From Fidelibacterota bacterium (GTDB lineage Bacteria; Fidelibacterota; UBA8477; JABMPR01): a DNA stretch of 64,000 nt. The translations under genes and the position numbers were made by a program. The DNA is taken from contig JABIFX010000203.1 in the NCBI GenBank assembly GCA_018650445.1, positions 1 through 64,000 on the forward strand. The letters run 5' to 3'. This document shows positions 47,783 through 56,669 of this stretch, in pieces. The notes beneath the pieces were generated by a model. The model saw only the letters and a program-made list of their open reading frames with translations, was not told the DNA's origin and made no database searches. How positions within the stretch are numbered: the first letter of the stretch is position 1; each line of letters begins with the position of its first letter.

Positions 47783-50104
47783 CTACTTCACTATGACAAA
47801 TTTACCGTTGGAGGTAGCACCATCAGGAGTCGTCACCACATAGAAGTAGAGTCCTGAGGCCATTTCCTGCCCCACACGGGTTGTTTGAAAATTCAGATTA
47901 GAATAAACAGCTTCATCATGTTCAATGGTTCTCACCAGTTGCATGGCATAACTATAAATCTGGATCGTACATTTTGCAGGCAGGGCATAAAAACCAATCT
48001 TACCCTCATCTGTACCACTAAACGATCCCTTACTGGCGATATATGGATTTGGCACGACACGGATGGCTCCCATTTCCTCAACCGCAGCAATGTTTTTGCC
48101 AAAACGAGTGACATTGCTCTTGCCACTCTGTTCTCCTGCATCATCTACAGAAGTCACAGCATAATAGCGATATTCACCTACTCTAAAGGTTTCTTCAGTA
48201 TCGACATACTCATAAAGATTATCCGAATTTAGAGGATCACCTACGATGACACTATCTACCAGAGTCCAGGGACCCATACCCGCTGCTGATCTCCAGACAA
48301 AATATTTTTCCAGAGTTGTAGTTAGCAGGGGATGTTCAAATTGCTCCTGATCAGCGCGCCAGGTCAGCTTGATTGTTGCTCCTTCATAATTTGCAACAGT
48401 AAGGATTGGAGCTGGGTACGGTGCAGGAATTGTATACACACCATCTTTAGGATGTGCTTCTGGCCAAACAGGTGCTGTGGGTGCTGTACCTAGATAAGTC
48501 TCAAACGCCTTCTCAGTAACTTCAGTCACATTTCTGACGGTCTTGGAATTGACATAGTCAGGATATCCAAAATCATCGAGGTATGCGCTGGTCATTAGCT
48601 GACCATCAACTGTATAGGCACGGTTCCAGCTTGGTGTGCTGGTCCACTGTGTTATAACCTGACCACCTTCAATTCTCTTGCCTGGTTCGGCCCCATATCC
48701 AACCACTTCAGCATAGCTAAACTCAATTTTATCACCGATTGAGAGACTGTAGGGTCCAAAAGTATGGTGTTTCATTCCAGCATCAGCACTCTGCCTGTAG
48801 GGATAGGCTGCACGTCCAACCCAGTGATAGCCCTTTTCATAATTCCAGGCAGTACTCCCTGGTGAATGCACTCCACTCCAACGTGTATTAGGATTAAATG
48901 CATCCTTTTCATACATCATCTTGGGACTATTTGTGTTTCCTGTTGAGACTTTGTTAGACCAGGGTTGTTTGATGTGATTATTTTCATCAATCTCATAGTA
49001 CCATGTAAAAGATCCACTTTCATTCTCACGGTAGATATCAACTCCGGAGCGTCCATCCCAGGTATCAAAATCAGCCTGATCCTCTAGAGTATTGGTTCTA
49101 AGGGCGGCCTGGGTTTCTGAGTCATTTTGACCCAAACTATCCAGCGCTTCAGGGACAACATAGGCCAGATGAGTCGTATCATAGAAAAGAACAGCATAGC
49201 CAGGTGCCTGGGGAGATCCCAGAGCGCCACCATTTTTGCCAGTTTGAGCGAATTCCATAAATAAATCTGGATCTAGTTCAGGATTTGCAGCACCAGCATT
49301 ATCTGTAAGATTATTTCTCAGATTCATATTGAAGGACAACCACCAATCTGAATCCCAAAAATTGTTCTGATCTCCACGGTAAATACCGCCAGTATATTTC
49401 CATTCAAGATAGGTTCGTTGATAACCGTACATGGATGGGGCGAATCCATAATTGAGGGCAACCATGACATCTTTGAGATCTTCAGTTTGTTCGATAGTTG
49501 CAGGATTTCCATCCAGATCACCGGTGTATTCCAGTTCATACTCATATATGATCATATCATCATAGTCTGGGTAACTCCATGCACGAGAGGTTCTCGTTAC
49601 CGTGATACCAGTAGAGGTAGCCCAAGAGGTTCTGATGATTTCTTCGGCTTCATTGGGATTGTAGTCAAGATTCAGAGTTCCATCTTCCAGAAGGGGGAAG
49701 TTCTCAATCTCTTCCATGTACAGAGGAAAGGACCAACGTCCGATGGAAACTTCAGGGGATCCTGCTCCTACCCCACCGCACAATGCAAAGAGTCGGTCGA
49801 TTTCACCAGGAGCACTTGCTAAATTTGCACCGATATAAAAACCGGCCCCTAGAATATTGTGCTGACCATCATATTCGATACCCTCAATGATGGTTTTTGA
49901 GTAGGGTGGCCATTCAAACACTGGAACACTTGTAAAATTTCCAGCTTCACCAGTCTGCCAGGCACGACCAATCTCACCTGTATTAAAAACCGTATTATGC
50001 AACATACCACGGTCATGTATTTTGTATTCCCTAATCTGCCCATAGGCAAAACTCACAAAAAGCAGGATCAGGGAAATCGAAAGTGTGTGTTTTAAGATTT
50101 TCAT
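47783..50104 (-). CDS. Secreted surface protein with FN3-like domain and T9SS-type C-terminus; candidate TBDR partner
   Basis: Signal peptide; LTVANYEGATIKLTWRADQEQFEHPL...YRYYAVTSVDDAGEQSGKSNV; VVPNPYIAS...MASGLYFYVVTTPDGATSNGKFVIVK. Confidence 0.75.
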   Translation of the reverse strand: MKILKHTLSISLILLFVSFAYGQIREYKIHDRGMLHNTVFNTGEIGRAWQTGEAGNFTSVPVFEWPPYSKTIIEGIEYDGQHNILGAGFYIGANLASAPGEIDRLFALCGGVGAGSPEVSIGRWSFPLYMEEIENFPLLEDGTLNLDYNPNEAEEIIRTSWATSTGITVTRTSRAWSYPDYDDMIIYEYELEYTGDLDGNPATIEQTEDLKDVMVALNYGFAPSMYGYQRTYLEWKYTGGIYRGDQNNFWDSDWWLSFNMNLRNNLTDNAGAANPELDPDLFMEFAQTGKNGGALGSPQAPGYAVLFYDTTHLAYVVPEALDSLGQNDSETQAALRTNTLEDQADFDTWDGRSGVDIYRENESGSFTWYYEIDENNHIKQPWSNKVSTGNTNSPKMMYEKDAFNPNTRWSGVHSPGSTAWNYEKGYHWVGRAAYPYRQSADAGMKHHTFGPYSLSIGDKIEFSYAEVVGYGAEPGKRIEGGQVITQWTSTPSWNRAYTVDGQLMTSAYLDDFGYPDYVNSKTVRNVTEVTEKAFETYLGTAPTAPVWPEAHPKDGVYTIPAPYPAPILTVANYEGATIKLTWRADQEQFEHPLLTTTLEKYFVWRSAAGMGPWTLVDSVIVGDPLNSDNLYEYVDTEETFRVGEYRYYAVTSVDDAGEQSGKSNVTRFGKNIAAVEEMGAIRVVPNPYIASKGSFSGTDEGKIGFYALPAKCTIQIYSYAMQLVRTIEHDEAVYSNLNFQTTRVGQEMASGLYFYVVTTPDGATSNGKFVIVK

Positions 50105-50122
50105 GTCTTCTCCGAGATCTTC

Positions 50123-53053
50123 TTAGAATTTCACGATAAGGCCGAAACGCCAGTGACGTGGCTGATTACTGAGTAGATAAATATCCTGACTGGAGATGTA
50201 CGGTTCAAAAAGCGAATAGGTCAAAATGTTGTCTGGTTCAGTTTTCCAGCGTGGTGTGTTATAAGGGTTGTCAAAGGCTCGGCCATAAGACCAGGTATAA
50301 TCGTTGGTGAGGTTGTATCCCTCAACATATATGGTAGCCTTACTACCCGAAACATTGACTTCCTTTTCAATCCTCATGCGCATTTCACGCTCATCAGGAG
50401 TCCGTTCTGTATACAACAAACCACTTTCAGGATCTGTATAGGGCCGACCTGTGTAGTATTTGTAGGTTGCACTGATACTGAATTTTGCCAGAGGGTGGGT
50501 TCCCATTATCTGAGGACCAAATTTCTTTGGAGACTTATATCTCAGATTGAATACTGCCTTGTGTGTGCGGTCATAATCGAGATAAACATCGGCAGGATCA
50601 GGTAGTTGTTCCAGACCATAGACCGGATCAGCAACTTCAAAATATGTCACAGGAGCATTTAGATCGTTACTGCTCTTTCCAGTTGCAGATTCATAATTAT
50701 ACCTGACATAGCCGCGTATCGTGCCATCTCGTCTTTCAAGATTGACATGAAAACCTTTGATGTCAGCATAATCTTTGTTGATGTAAGTGCGGTATACTGC
50801 CTGCTGTTCATCATAGTAATAGGCGGTTTCCACCAGGTTTTTTACGTCCTTGTAGTAGGCACTGATATCCAGTGTCAAGCCCAGTGATGGTATACCTTTA
50901 ACAATACCCATGTCATAGGCGTTGGTTTCCTCTGGTTTGAGTCTGGGGTTACCCAAAATTTCAATTTCATTGTTAAATGTGATTTGATTGTAAAAGAGTT
51001 GATTAAAGTTGGGTCTCTGTGAAAATGTGCCATAATTCAGGTGAAAGACTGTGGTTTCATCAACTGGAAAACTCACACCAATCCTTGGCTGAAGCTTCGC
51101 ATATAACTTTGTGTTCTCTTTAGCTGCCAAGCTATCAGAATAATATGGCCCTCGTTCCAGATATGGAACTGTGGGATCATAATTTGGATTTCTAAGCGGT
51201 CCATAGAGATCAGAATAGAAATCCTTGTTCAGTTGATAAAAGTCCAAGCGCAATCCCATATTGGCGATCATACCCTCAAATTCCATCTTATCCTGAGCAA
51301 AGAGAGCGCCCTCATATGGATTCACTTCAAAATTAAGAATACGGATATCAGCATCACCGTCCCGATTGTAAAGTCTATCTACATAGACTTCATAATAACT
51401 GAACTGAGCCCCTGCTTTGAGCATGTTTGAATTATTGATCTGAGAAGTAATGTCTCCCTGCGCTGTATAGGTTCTGGTTAGATCATCACCACTATCATTG
51501 AAAAGACGGCCTACTCGATGGTTTGAGGGACCTGTAAGATCCACCCAGTTTGAGTTCTTTGAGTAATCTGTGGTTAATTGACCTTCACCTAGAAGGTTAA
51601 TCAATTCCTCATTTTCAATCTGTAGTGCATTCAATCTGATATGACCAAAAGTAGATCCATCAAAAATGTGATTCCAGTCAAAACCTAGCTGAGTTGATGC
51701 CGATAGTCGTTGAGATGTTGATAGTGTTGGATCAAACAACCAATAACGGTAGGAACTATTAAAGTAAGTATCCCTCGAAGTATTGTAATTCCAGGTCAGT
51801 TTGTATTTATCTGATGTATTGGGTTTATAAACCAGACTGCTCATGAGCTGACGATCCAGGTCTGGTGACTGAGTCGGGATACGCGTAAATGAAGTGTTCT
51901 GTCGCAGAGCTATAAATGCTTTGACATTATTTGTGATGGGACCACCTGTTGAAAAATCCAGACGATTGTCATAGGTATTGTCATACTGCATACCCACATC
52001 TCGAACAGATTGCAACCAGCTCACCTGTCCTAACCGAGCTATCTGGATTGAGTCTGCAATTGTGAGGGGATTGGGTGGCCAGGTTGTTCTTGGAGGTAAG
52101 TACTGACCACCAAATCCATATCCGAGGTCGTACAATACGCGACCAGGTTGTTGGGGGTTATCTTCCAACCACTGGGCTGTATCCATCAATATTTCATAAA
52201 ACTCAAGACTGTTGACATCATATGGACTTCCTGCTTCGACAGTACGATTACTATCTTCGTCGAAAAATTCTTCCCACACCTTATAGTATGGAGCTGTAAC
52301 AGAAACCTCTAATCGGGATTCCCATTTCTCACGACCTTCTTTGGTAACCATGTTGATTACACCAGATTGTGCATTTCCATATTCAGCGCTGAACCCACTG
52401 GTATAGACTTCAACCTGTTCAAGACCTGTGACGATAGGACTAAAAGCTTTGGAGTTGGTGAGTGGGTTAATGATGGTTCCACCACCCAGGAGATAACTGG
52501 ACTCACCACTACGACCCCCGCGGAAGTGGTCATCCACAACATCAGCCTGTAAATTGATGATATCGCCAATATCACTTACACCTGCGATACTCTGCACATC
52601 TGAAATCTGGTATACTGTTTTTGTCGCTGTGAGATCAGTCTGAACCGTATTGTCTCGCTGTGACTCAACTACAACGATTTCACCTTCTAAGGCAGCTGCT
52701 TCCAGAGAAACGTCAATAAAGCTGGTCATATCTACTAATACATCAATTTCATTGATCTGTTTACTTGACATACCAATAAAATCGACGCGTAATGTATAGG
52801 TACCTGGGTAAATATTAAGAATGTAGTAATGACCCTCAAGGTCTGTTGCAGCACCCAGTACTGCATCCAGGGGTGATTCTTCACCATCTATCCAACGATG
52901 GGTTACCATGACGTTTGCACCAGGTAACACTTCACCGGTTTGACCGTCTGTAACTGTTCCTGCTATTTTTCCACCTTGACCGGCCAAGAGCAATGAGGGA
53001 ACCAGCAACAGCACCCCAATGGAAATTTTTAGCCACTTACCTGTATCGATCAT
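50123..53053 (-). CDS. TonB-dependent receptor with carboxypeptidase-regulatory-like N-terminal domain
   Basis: GKIAGTVTDGQTGEVLPGANVMV...GHYYILNIYPGTYTLRVDFIGM; plug VSDIGDIINLQADVVDDHFRGGRSGESSYLLGG...VEVYTSGFSAEYGNAQSGVINMVTKEG. Start moved to MIDTGKW, preceded by an AGGGAG-type RBS. Confidence 0.93.
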   Translation of the reverse strand: MIDTGKWLKISIGVLLLVPSLLLAGQGGKIAGTVTDGQTGEVLPGANVMVTHRWIDGEESPLDAVLGAATDLEGHYYILNIYPGTYTLRVDFIGMSSKQINEIDVLVDMTSFIDVSLEAAALEGEIVVVESQRDNTVQTDLTATKTVYQISDVQSIAGVSDIGDIINLQADVVDDHFRGGRSGESSYLLGGGTIINPLTNSKAFSPIVTGLEQVEVYTSGFSAEYGNAQSGVINMVTKEGREKWESRLEVSVTAPYYKVWEEFFDEDSNRTVEAGSPYDVNSLEFYEILMDTAQWLEDNPQQPGRVLYDLGYGFGGQYLPPRTTWPPNPLTIADSIQIARLGQVSWLQSVRDVGMQYDNTYDNRLDFSTGGPITNNVKAFIALRQNTSFTRIPTQSPDLDRQLMSSLVYKPNTSDKYKLTWNYNTSRDTYFNSSYRYWLFDPTLSTSQRLSASTQLGFDWNHIFDGSTFGHIRLNALQIENEELINLLGEGQLTTDYSKNSNWVDLTGPSNHRVGRLFNDSGDDLTRTYTAQGDITSQINNSNMLKAGAQFSYYEVYVDRLYNRDGDADIRILNFEVNPYEGALFAQDKMEFEGMIANMGLRLDFYQLNKDFYSDLYGPLRNPNYDPTVPYLERGPYYSDSLAAKENTKLYAKLQPRIGVSFPVDETTVFHLNYGTFSQRPNFNQLFYNQITFNNEIEILGNPRLKPEETNAYDMGIVKGIPSLGLTLDISAYYKDVKNLVETAYYYDEQQAVYRTYINKDYADIKGFHVNLERRDGTIRGYVRYNYESATGKSSNDLNAPVTYFEVADPVYGLEQLPDPADVYLDYDRTHKAVFNLRYKSPKKFGPQIMGTHPLAKFSISATYKYYTGRPYTDPESGLLYTERTPDEREMRMRIEKEVNVSGSKATIYVEGYNLTNDYTWSYGRAFDNPYNTPRWKTEPDNILTYSLFEPYISSQDIYLLSNQPRHWRFGLIVKF

Positions 53054-53083
53054 GCAGGTACTCCCTCTTTCAATAATATGAAT

Positions 53084-53098
53084 GATGTATGACACATT
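53084..53098. promoter_or_regulatory. Candidate FadR-type GntR operator, TBDR-proximal copy
   Basis: GATGTATGACACATT; identical copy at 53199-53213. Confidence 0.6.
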
Positions 53099-53198
53099 TC
53101 TGAGTCACAGTAATGGTTAGAGCTATATTCTAGAGAACGCAAGATTTTGATAATTTCCCGATTCTTTCAAATTTAGCCATACAGGAGATAATTAGTAA

Positions 53199-53213
53199 GA
53201 TGTATGACACATT
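53199..53213. promoter_or_regulatory. Candidate FadR-type GntR operator, TBDR-distal copy
   Basis: GATGTATGACACATT, identical to 53084-53098, 115 bp apart. Confidence 0.6.
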
Positions 53214-53289
53214 ATGTTAAAAAGGCACTAATGGGTTGTCAAGGATAATTCTGGACAAAAAACAATCCGTTTGCAACCGGGGGCAGTAC

Positions 53290-53325
53290 AAAAGAAAAAG
53301 GTCCGGATTATTTAGATCCAGACCT
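53290..53325 (-). terminator. Rho-independent terminator downstream of the third PL6 gene
   Basis: Minus strand: AGGTCTGGAT-CTAAATA-ATCCGGACCT followed by TTTTCTTTT. Confidence 0.85.
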
Positions 53326-53352
53326 CTCCTATATACTTGGTTTGAAAACTAA

Positions 53353-55671
53353 TTAATACATCAATTTGAGCTTGAGTTGTTGCTCCACACGAATCTCGCC
53401 TGATCCAGAAACTGTGTTTCCAGAGTGGTGATTATTCTTCGCACCCCATAGCACAGCAACCAATTTAACAGGATTGTTCTTAAAAATATTATTGCTAAGG
53501 TCCACGTTGATAATGCCCCTTGTTTTCAGCAGAATCTTTGATTTTTCCTTCTTTCCACAGTTTGTGAATTTTGAATTACTCACACTGAGAACACCACCAA
53601 TAGTTGATTCATCGTACCCGCCACGATAAAAATTCAGGACATTCTGACTGACATTGGCGAAGATTGAATTGCTAATGGTCACGAATTCAGCGTTATAGTC
53701 ACCTTTATCGTTGGTCTCGGCTGCTAACACAATTCCGTTCTCGCAATCACTAATTTTAGCATTTGCGATAGTGAGGGTATCAGCAAATGAGCCTTTGTGA
53801 CCTATTAGCACATGATCAAAGCCAGATATCTCAGCTCCTTCAATCCAAAGATTGTACCCTGGGGACATATCTTCCTTCAGTGTCTCAAAGGCATATTGCG
53901 AGCCTGATCCCTGGATTTTAATATTCTCCAGATGCAACTCTCCCCTGGGCTGCATTCGAAACAGGGGTGTCTCAGCAGGACCTTCATATTTGATGACACT
54001 TGGCTCCTCTCCCTCAGCACCACGCAAAGTGATTCTCTTATCCATGTTAAGAGATGCTGTCAATGTAAGCTCACCTGCAGGCAGAATGATGATATCACCT
54101 GCGGTAGTCGCATCGATGAATTCACCTAGAGATTTCGCAGCGGGATCGTACTCATGAATTGTGGGCACAATCATTTCATTTAACTGAAACCATTTTGCAC
54201 CATATTTCGAAGCATCTATGCTAGTAATCCCTGGTTTCCCCCCAGGCAGCATGGCGCCTACATTGTCATTGAGACCACGGATATTGCCAGAGATATCGCC
54301 GGCTATTTTATCAAACTCAAATCCAGAGTAAGTATGACCAAACTCTTTACTCTGCTCTAATTCTGGTGTCAACAACCAACTACTGACTTGTTTCATACCC
54401 AGGTCAGCGGTAGCAACACCCTCGTATCCGGATTCAACACCACCAGCATTGTCCAATAGATTGTTTCTAAATCGAATACCATCAACCTTGTCGTAGGATT
54501 GGATCGGATTTGGATCAGCAGTACGATTATAAATAATATTATTAGCGACCACAGTACGAATTGGCCTAGCAGAACGAATTTCACTTTTCGGGAGGACATC
54601 TTTCATATCCATATTGGCTCCCACCCCCAATTGCCAGGGGGCCTTACAATCAATCCAGGTGTTGTAGGCTACCACGACATCAGTCACTTGATTGTAGCGG
54701 TTCAGTGGCGATTTTGGGATGCCATTCATAATTGCCAGCGGGCTACGAAACTCTATACCACTAATACGATAGAAATAATTATTGATCACCCAGTGTCCTG
54801 TGTTGATGATTCGGACACCTCCATTAAACTCGGAGTCTTCGGATCCAATAAAGTAGTTCCCATCAATGATACAGTAATTCCCATGTCTCATTACCAGCGA
54901 GCCCTCACAGTGATAAAAAACATTGTTGCGAAATTCATTGAAGTTCGATTTACTGGAGATGACTTCTACCTCGCCATTACAACGATCAAAAAGATTATCC
55001 TCTACAAAAACGTAGGAAGGTGTCATGGATGTCCCACTATCGCCGATCTGCATGGTTTCACCTCTAGGTCCACCCTTGCGTGGTCTGGGACCAAAATAAT
55101 TATTAGCGATGCGATGATAGGTTCTAATAGATTCATTCCCCTTTAGGAATACCCTAACCGTTGGCCCCTGATTGGCTTTCCCTGTAATGGTACAGTTTTC
55201 CAGAGTATTGTGTCTACCCCAGAACTCGACCCAATGATCAGGAGTAAATCGGTTTTTCTGTGTAAAACCATCAATCACGCAATTGATAACACTGGAATGG
55301 TTGGCCATCCGCTCTTTATCTATACGGAAGTCTATGACACTATTAGAAGGGGTGAAACCATTTCTGAAGTACAGACCATCAACAATGAGATACTCACCTG
55401 ACAGTTCCAGAGATGATTGTCCCTCCAGGATAACTCCACCTGCTGTTTCAGCTTGGAGGGTGATGGGTGCATCCTCTGTTCCCTGTGCTTCAAATTCAAT
55501 TTCGACGTTCTCCCATACTCCATTCTGCATGATGATCTTATCACCTGGCTGTGCTTGTTCAATGGCTGCATTTAACTCAGCGAAATTGCTAGCCCGGTGA
55601 GTCAACCCATTTTCGGTTGAGCAGGTGAACAGCAAAATGCAAATACTCAGGAGGGCAATAATCTTTGACAT
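53353..55671 (-). CDS. PL6-family alginate lyase lipoprotein with second beta-helix domain, no T9SS domain
   Basis: Lipobox LLFTCST; LNAAIEQAQPGDKIIMQNGVW; ISSKSNFNEFRNNVFYHCEGSLVMRHGNYCIIDGNYFIGSEDSEFNGGVRI. Confidence 0.9.
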   Translation of the reverse strand: MSKIIALLSICILLFTCSTENGLTHRASNFAELNAAIEQAQPGDKIIMQNGVWENVEIEFEAQGTEDAPITLQAETAGGVILEGQSSLELSGEYLIVDGLYFRNGFTPSNSVIDFRIDKERMANHSSVINCVIDGFTQKNRFTPDHWVEFWGRHNTLENCTITGKANQGPTVRVFLKGNESIRTYHRIANNYFGPRPRKGGPRGETMQIGDSGTSMTPSYVFVEDNLFDRCNGEVEVISSKSNFNEFRNNVFYHCEGSLVMRHGNYCIIDGNYFIGSEDSEFNGGVRIINTGHWVINNYFYRISGIEFRSPLAIMNGIPKSPLNRYNQVTDVVVAYNTWIDCKAPWQLGVGANMDMKDVLPKSEIRSARPIRTVVANNIIYNRTADPNPIQSYDKVDGIRFRNNLLDNAGGVESGYEGVATADLGMKQVSSWLLTPELEQSKEFGHTYSGFEFDKIAGDISGNIRGLNDNVGAMLPGGKPGITSIDASKYGAKWFQLNEMIVPTIHEYDPAAKSLGEFIDATTAGDIIILPAGELTLTASLNMDKRITLRGAEGEEPSVIKYEGPAETPLFRMQPRGELHLENIKIQGSGSQYAFETLKEDMSPGYNLWIEGAEISGFDHVLIGHKGSFADTLTIANAKISDCENGIVLAAETNDKGDYNAEFVTISNSIFANVSQNVLNFYRGGYDESTIGGVLSVSNSKFTNCGKKEKSKILLKTRGIINVDLSNNIFKNNPVKLVAVLWGAKNNHHSGNTVSGSGEIRVEQQLKLKLMY

Positions 55672-55690
55672 GGTGACATCCTTTACTCAA

Positions 55691-55731
55691 TTTTGTCATA
55701 ATATGAGGGACAAATAATTTGTCATACAAAT
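55691..55731. promoter_or_regulatory. Candidate FadR-type GntR operators upstream of PL6
   Basis: TTTTGTCATAATAT (55691-55704) and ATTTGTCATACAAAT (55717-55731, reverse complement ATTTGTATGACAAAT). Confidence 0.55.
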
Positions 55732-56020
55732 CTAAAATAGAACGGATATTACCAGATTAAAAGCATTCAAAGTATTTGAAGTGGAGAAACCAGAACAACA
55801 TAAGCATTTAAGGTATGTGGGTTAGGATCCCCAATAAAGAACACGAACATCTGGGTTCAATGGCTAGTATCCTAAGCCTACCTGCTGTGCTACTGCTTTA
55901 CCAACAATTGACTAGTATTCATAAAGTCAAAAGTCACAGAAACCCCGCGACATTTTGAGCTGACAGCAAGAATTGGTATATTCTCTTCCTCCATTAGGAT
56001 TATTAATATGTCATTCAAAT

Positions 56021-56143
56021 ATTTTGACACAAATTCTGTAACCTACTGACTATCAGTGATGTTTTCTGGACTTAAAATCCCTCGGCCCTTAAAGCCGTGC
56101 CGGTTCGACTTTGTCTGCGTTAGCAGATCAGGCCCCGGGTACA
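56021..56143 (+). repeat. Right copy of the 123-nt structured repeat with a tRNA-Leu(UAA)-like 3' half
   Basis: CTGGACTTAAAATCC anticodon-arm-like stem, CTCGGCCCTTAAAGCCG variable-arm-like stem, GTGCCGGTTCGAC T-arm-like start, GGCCCCGGGTAC; aligns with 3179-3301. Confidence 0.85.
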
Positions 56144-56315
56144 ACTCTATTAGCCTGTATCACAGTCACTTACAGTCATCATCTAAATGCGATATCTCAA
56201 TATATCTACTAGGCATTATTTGCCTAGTAGTGCACCATTTACTATTATTTACCATTAAAACTGCACACCACGTGCACACGATTACAGCAATTATGACCAA
56301 AGAATTCATTGAAAT

Positions 56316-56625
56316 TCATATAGCAATTCTCCACTCAGAATTAGGATTCGGCTCAGAGATGTTATTGATTGCTGTTTCTATTGATTCAGACATGATGATA
56401 CAATCATCTTGAAGCAAATCAACATAATACTGCTCGGTCACTGTTACACTCGTATGCCCCAGAAATCGACTCACTGTAAATGTCAACACCCTGCTGTATA
56501 AGCAATGCCCCGGCTGTCTTACGTAATGTTTGAAGGTTCGCATTCTTAATACCAACTCGGTCGTAATACTTTCGTACAATCCGGTTGTATATATATACAT
56601 AATCGTGATTTTATGGGAATGGACT
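56316..56625 (-). pseudogene. Tyrosine recombinase C-terminal fragment, frameshifted and 5' truncated
   Basis: One frame gives YVYIYNRIVRKYYDRVGIKNANLQTLRKTAGALLIQQGVDIY; the shifted frame gives TVSRFLGHTSVTVTEQYYVDLLQDD. It parallels the left recombinase RKTAGSWLVQDGVDIFQVSKFLRHTSVIVTEKFYTDL. Confidence 0.85.
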
Positions 56626-56669
56626 CTCCAGGTGTCTTCTCCTCTCAAGAATATCCTGCATCGAATCGT

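Noticed and set aside
53054-53095. N-terminal extension MSYIIHIIERGSTC of the TonB receptor ORF
   Set aside because: The extension overlaps the putative operator and lacks a signal-peptide character; MIDTGKWLKISIGVLLL with an AGGGAG RBS is the better start.
54499-55146. 215-aa plus-strand ORF and many similar plus-strand ORFs (e.g. 4328-4834, 31177-31671, 29190-29564, 41894-42199)
   Set aside because: All lie antisense within strongly supported minus-strand genes, lack recognisable motifs and look like shadow ORFs.
56021-56143. Functional tRNA-Leu gene
   Set aside because: No acceptor 5' strand or D-arm is visible upstream, and the T-arm is interrupted by an extra hairpin, so it is called a tRNA-like repeat only.
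56316-56648. Listed 110-aa ORF as an intact gene
   Set aside because: Only its C-terminal part (TVSRFLGHTSVTVTEQYYVDLL) is recombinase-like; the preceding recombinase sequence is in another frame, so it is a frameshifted remnant.
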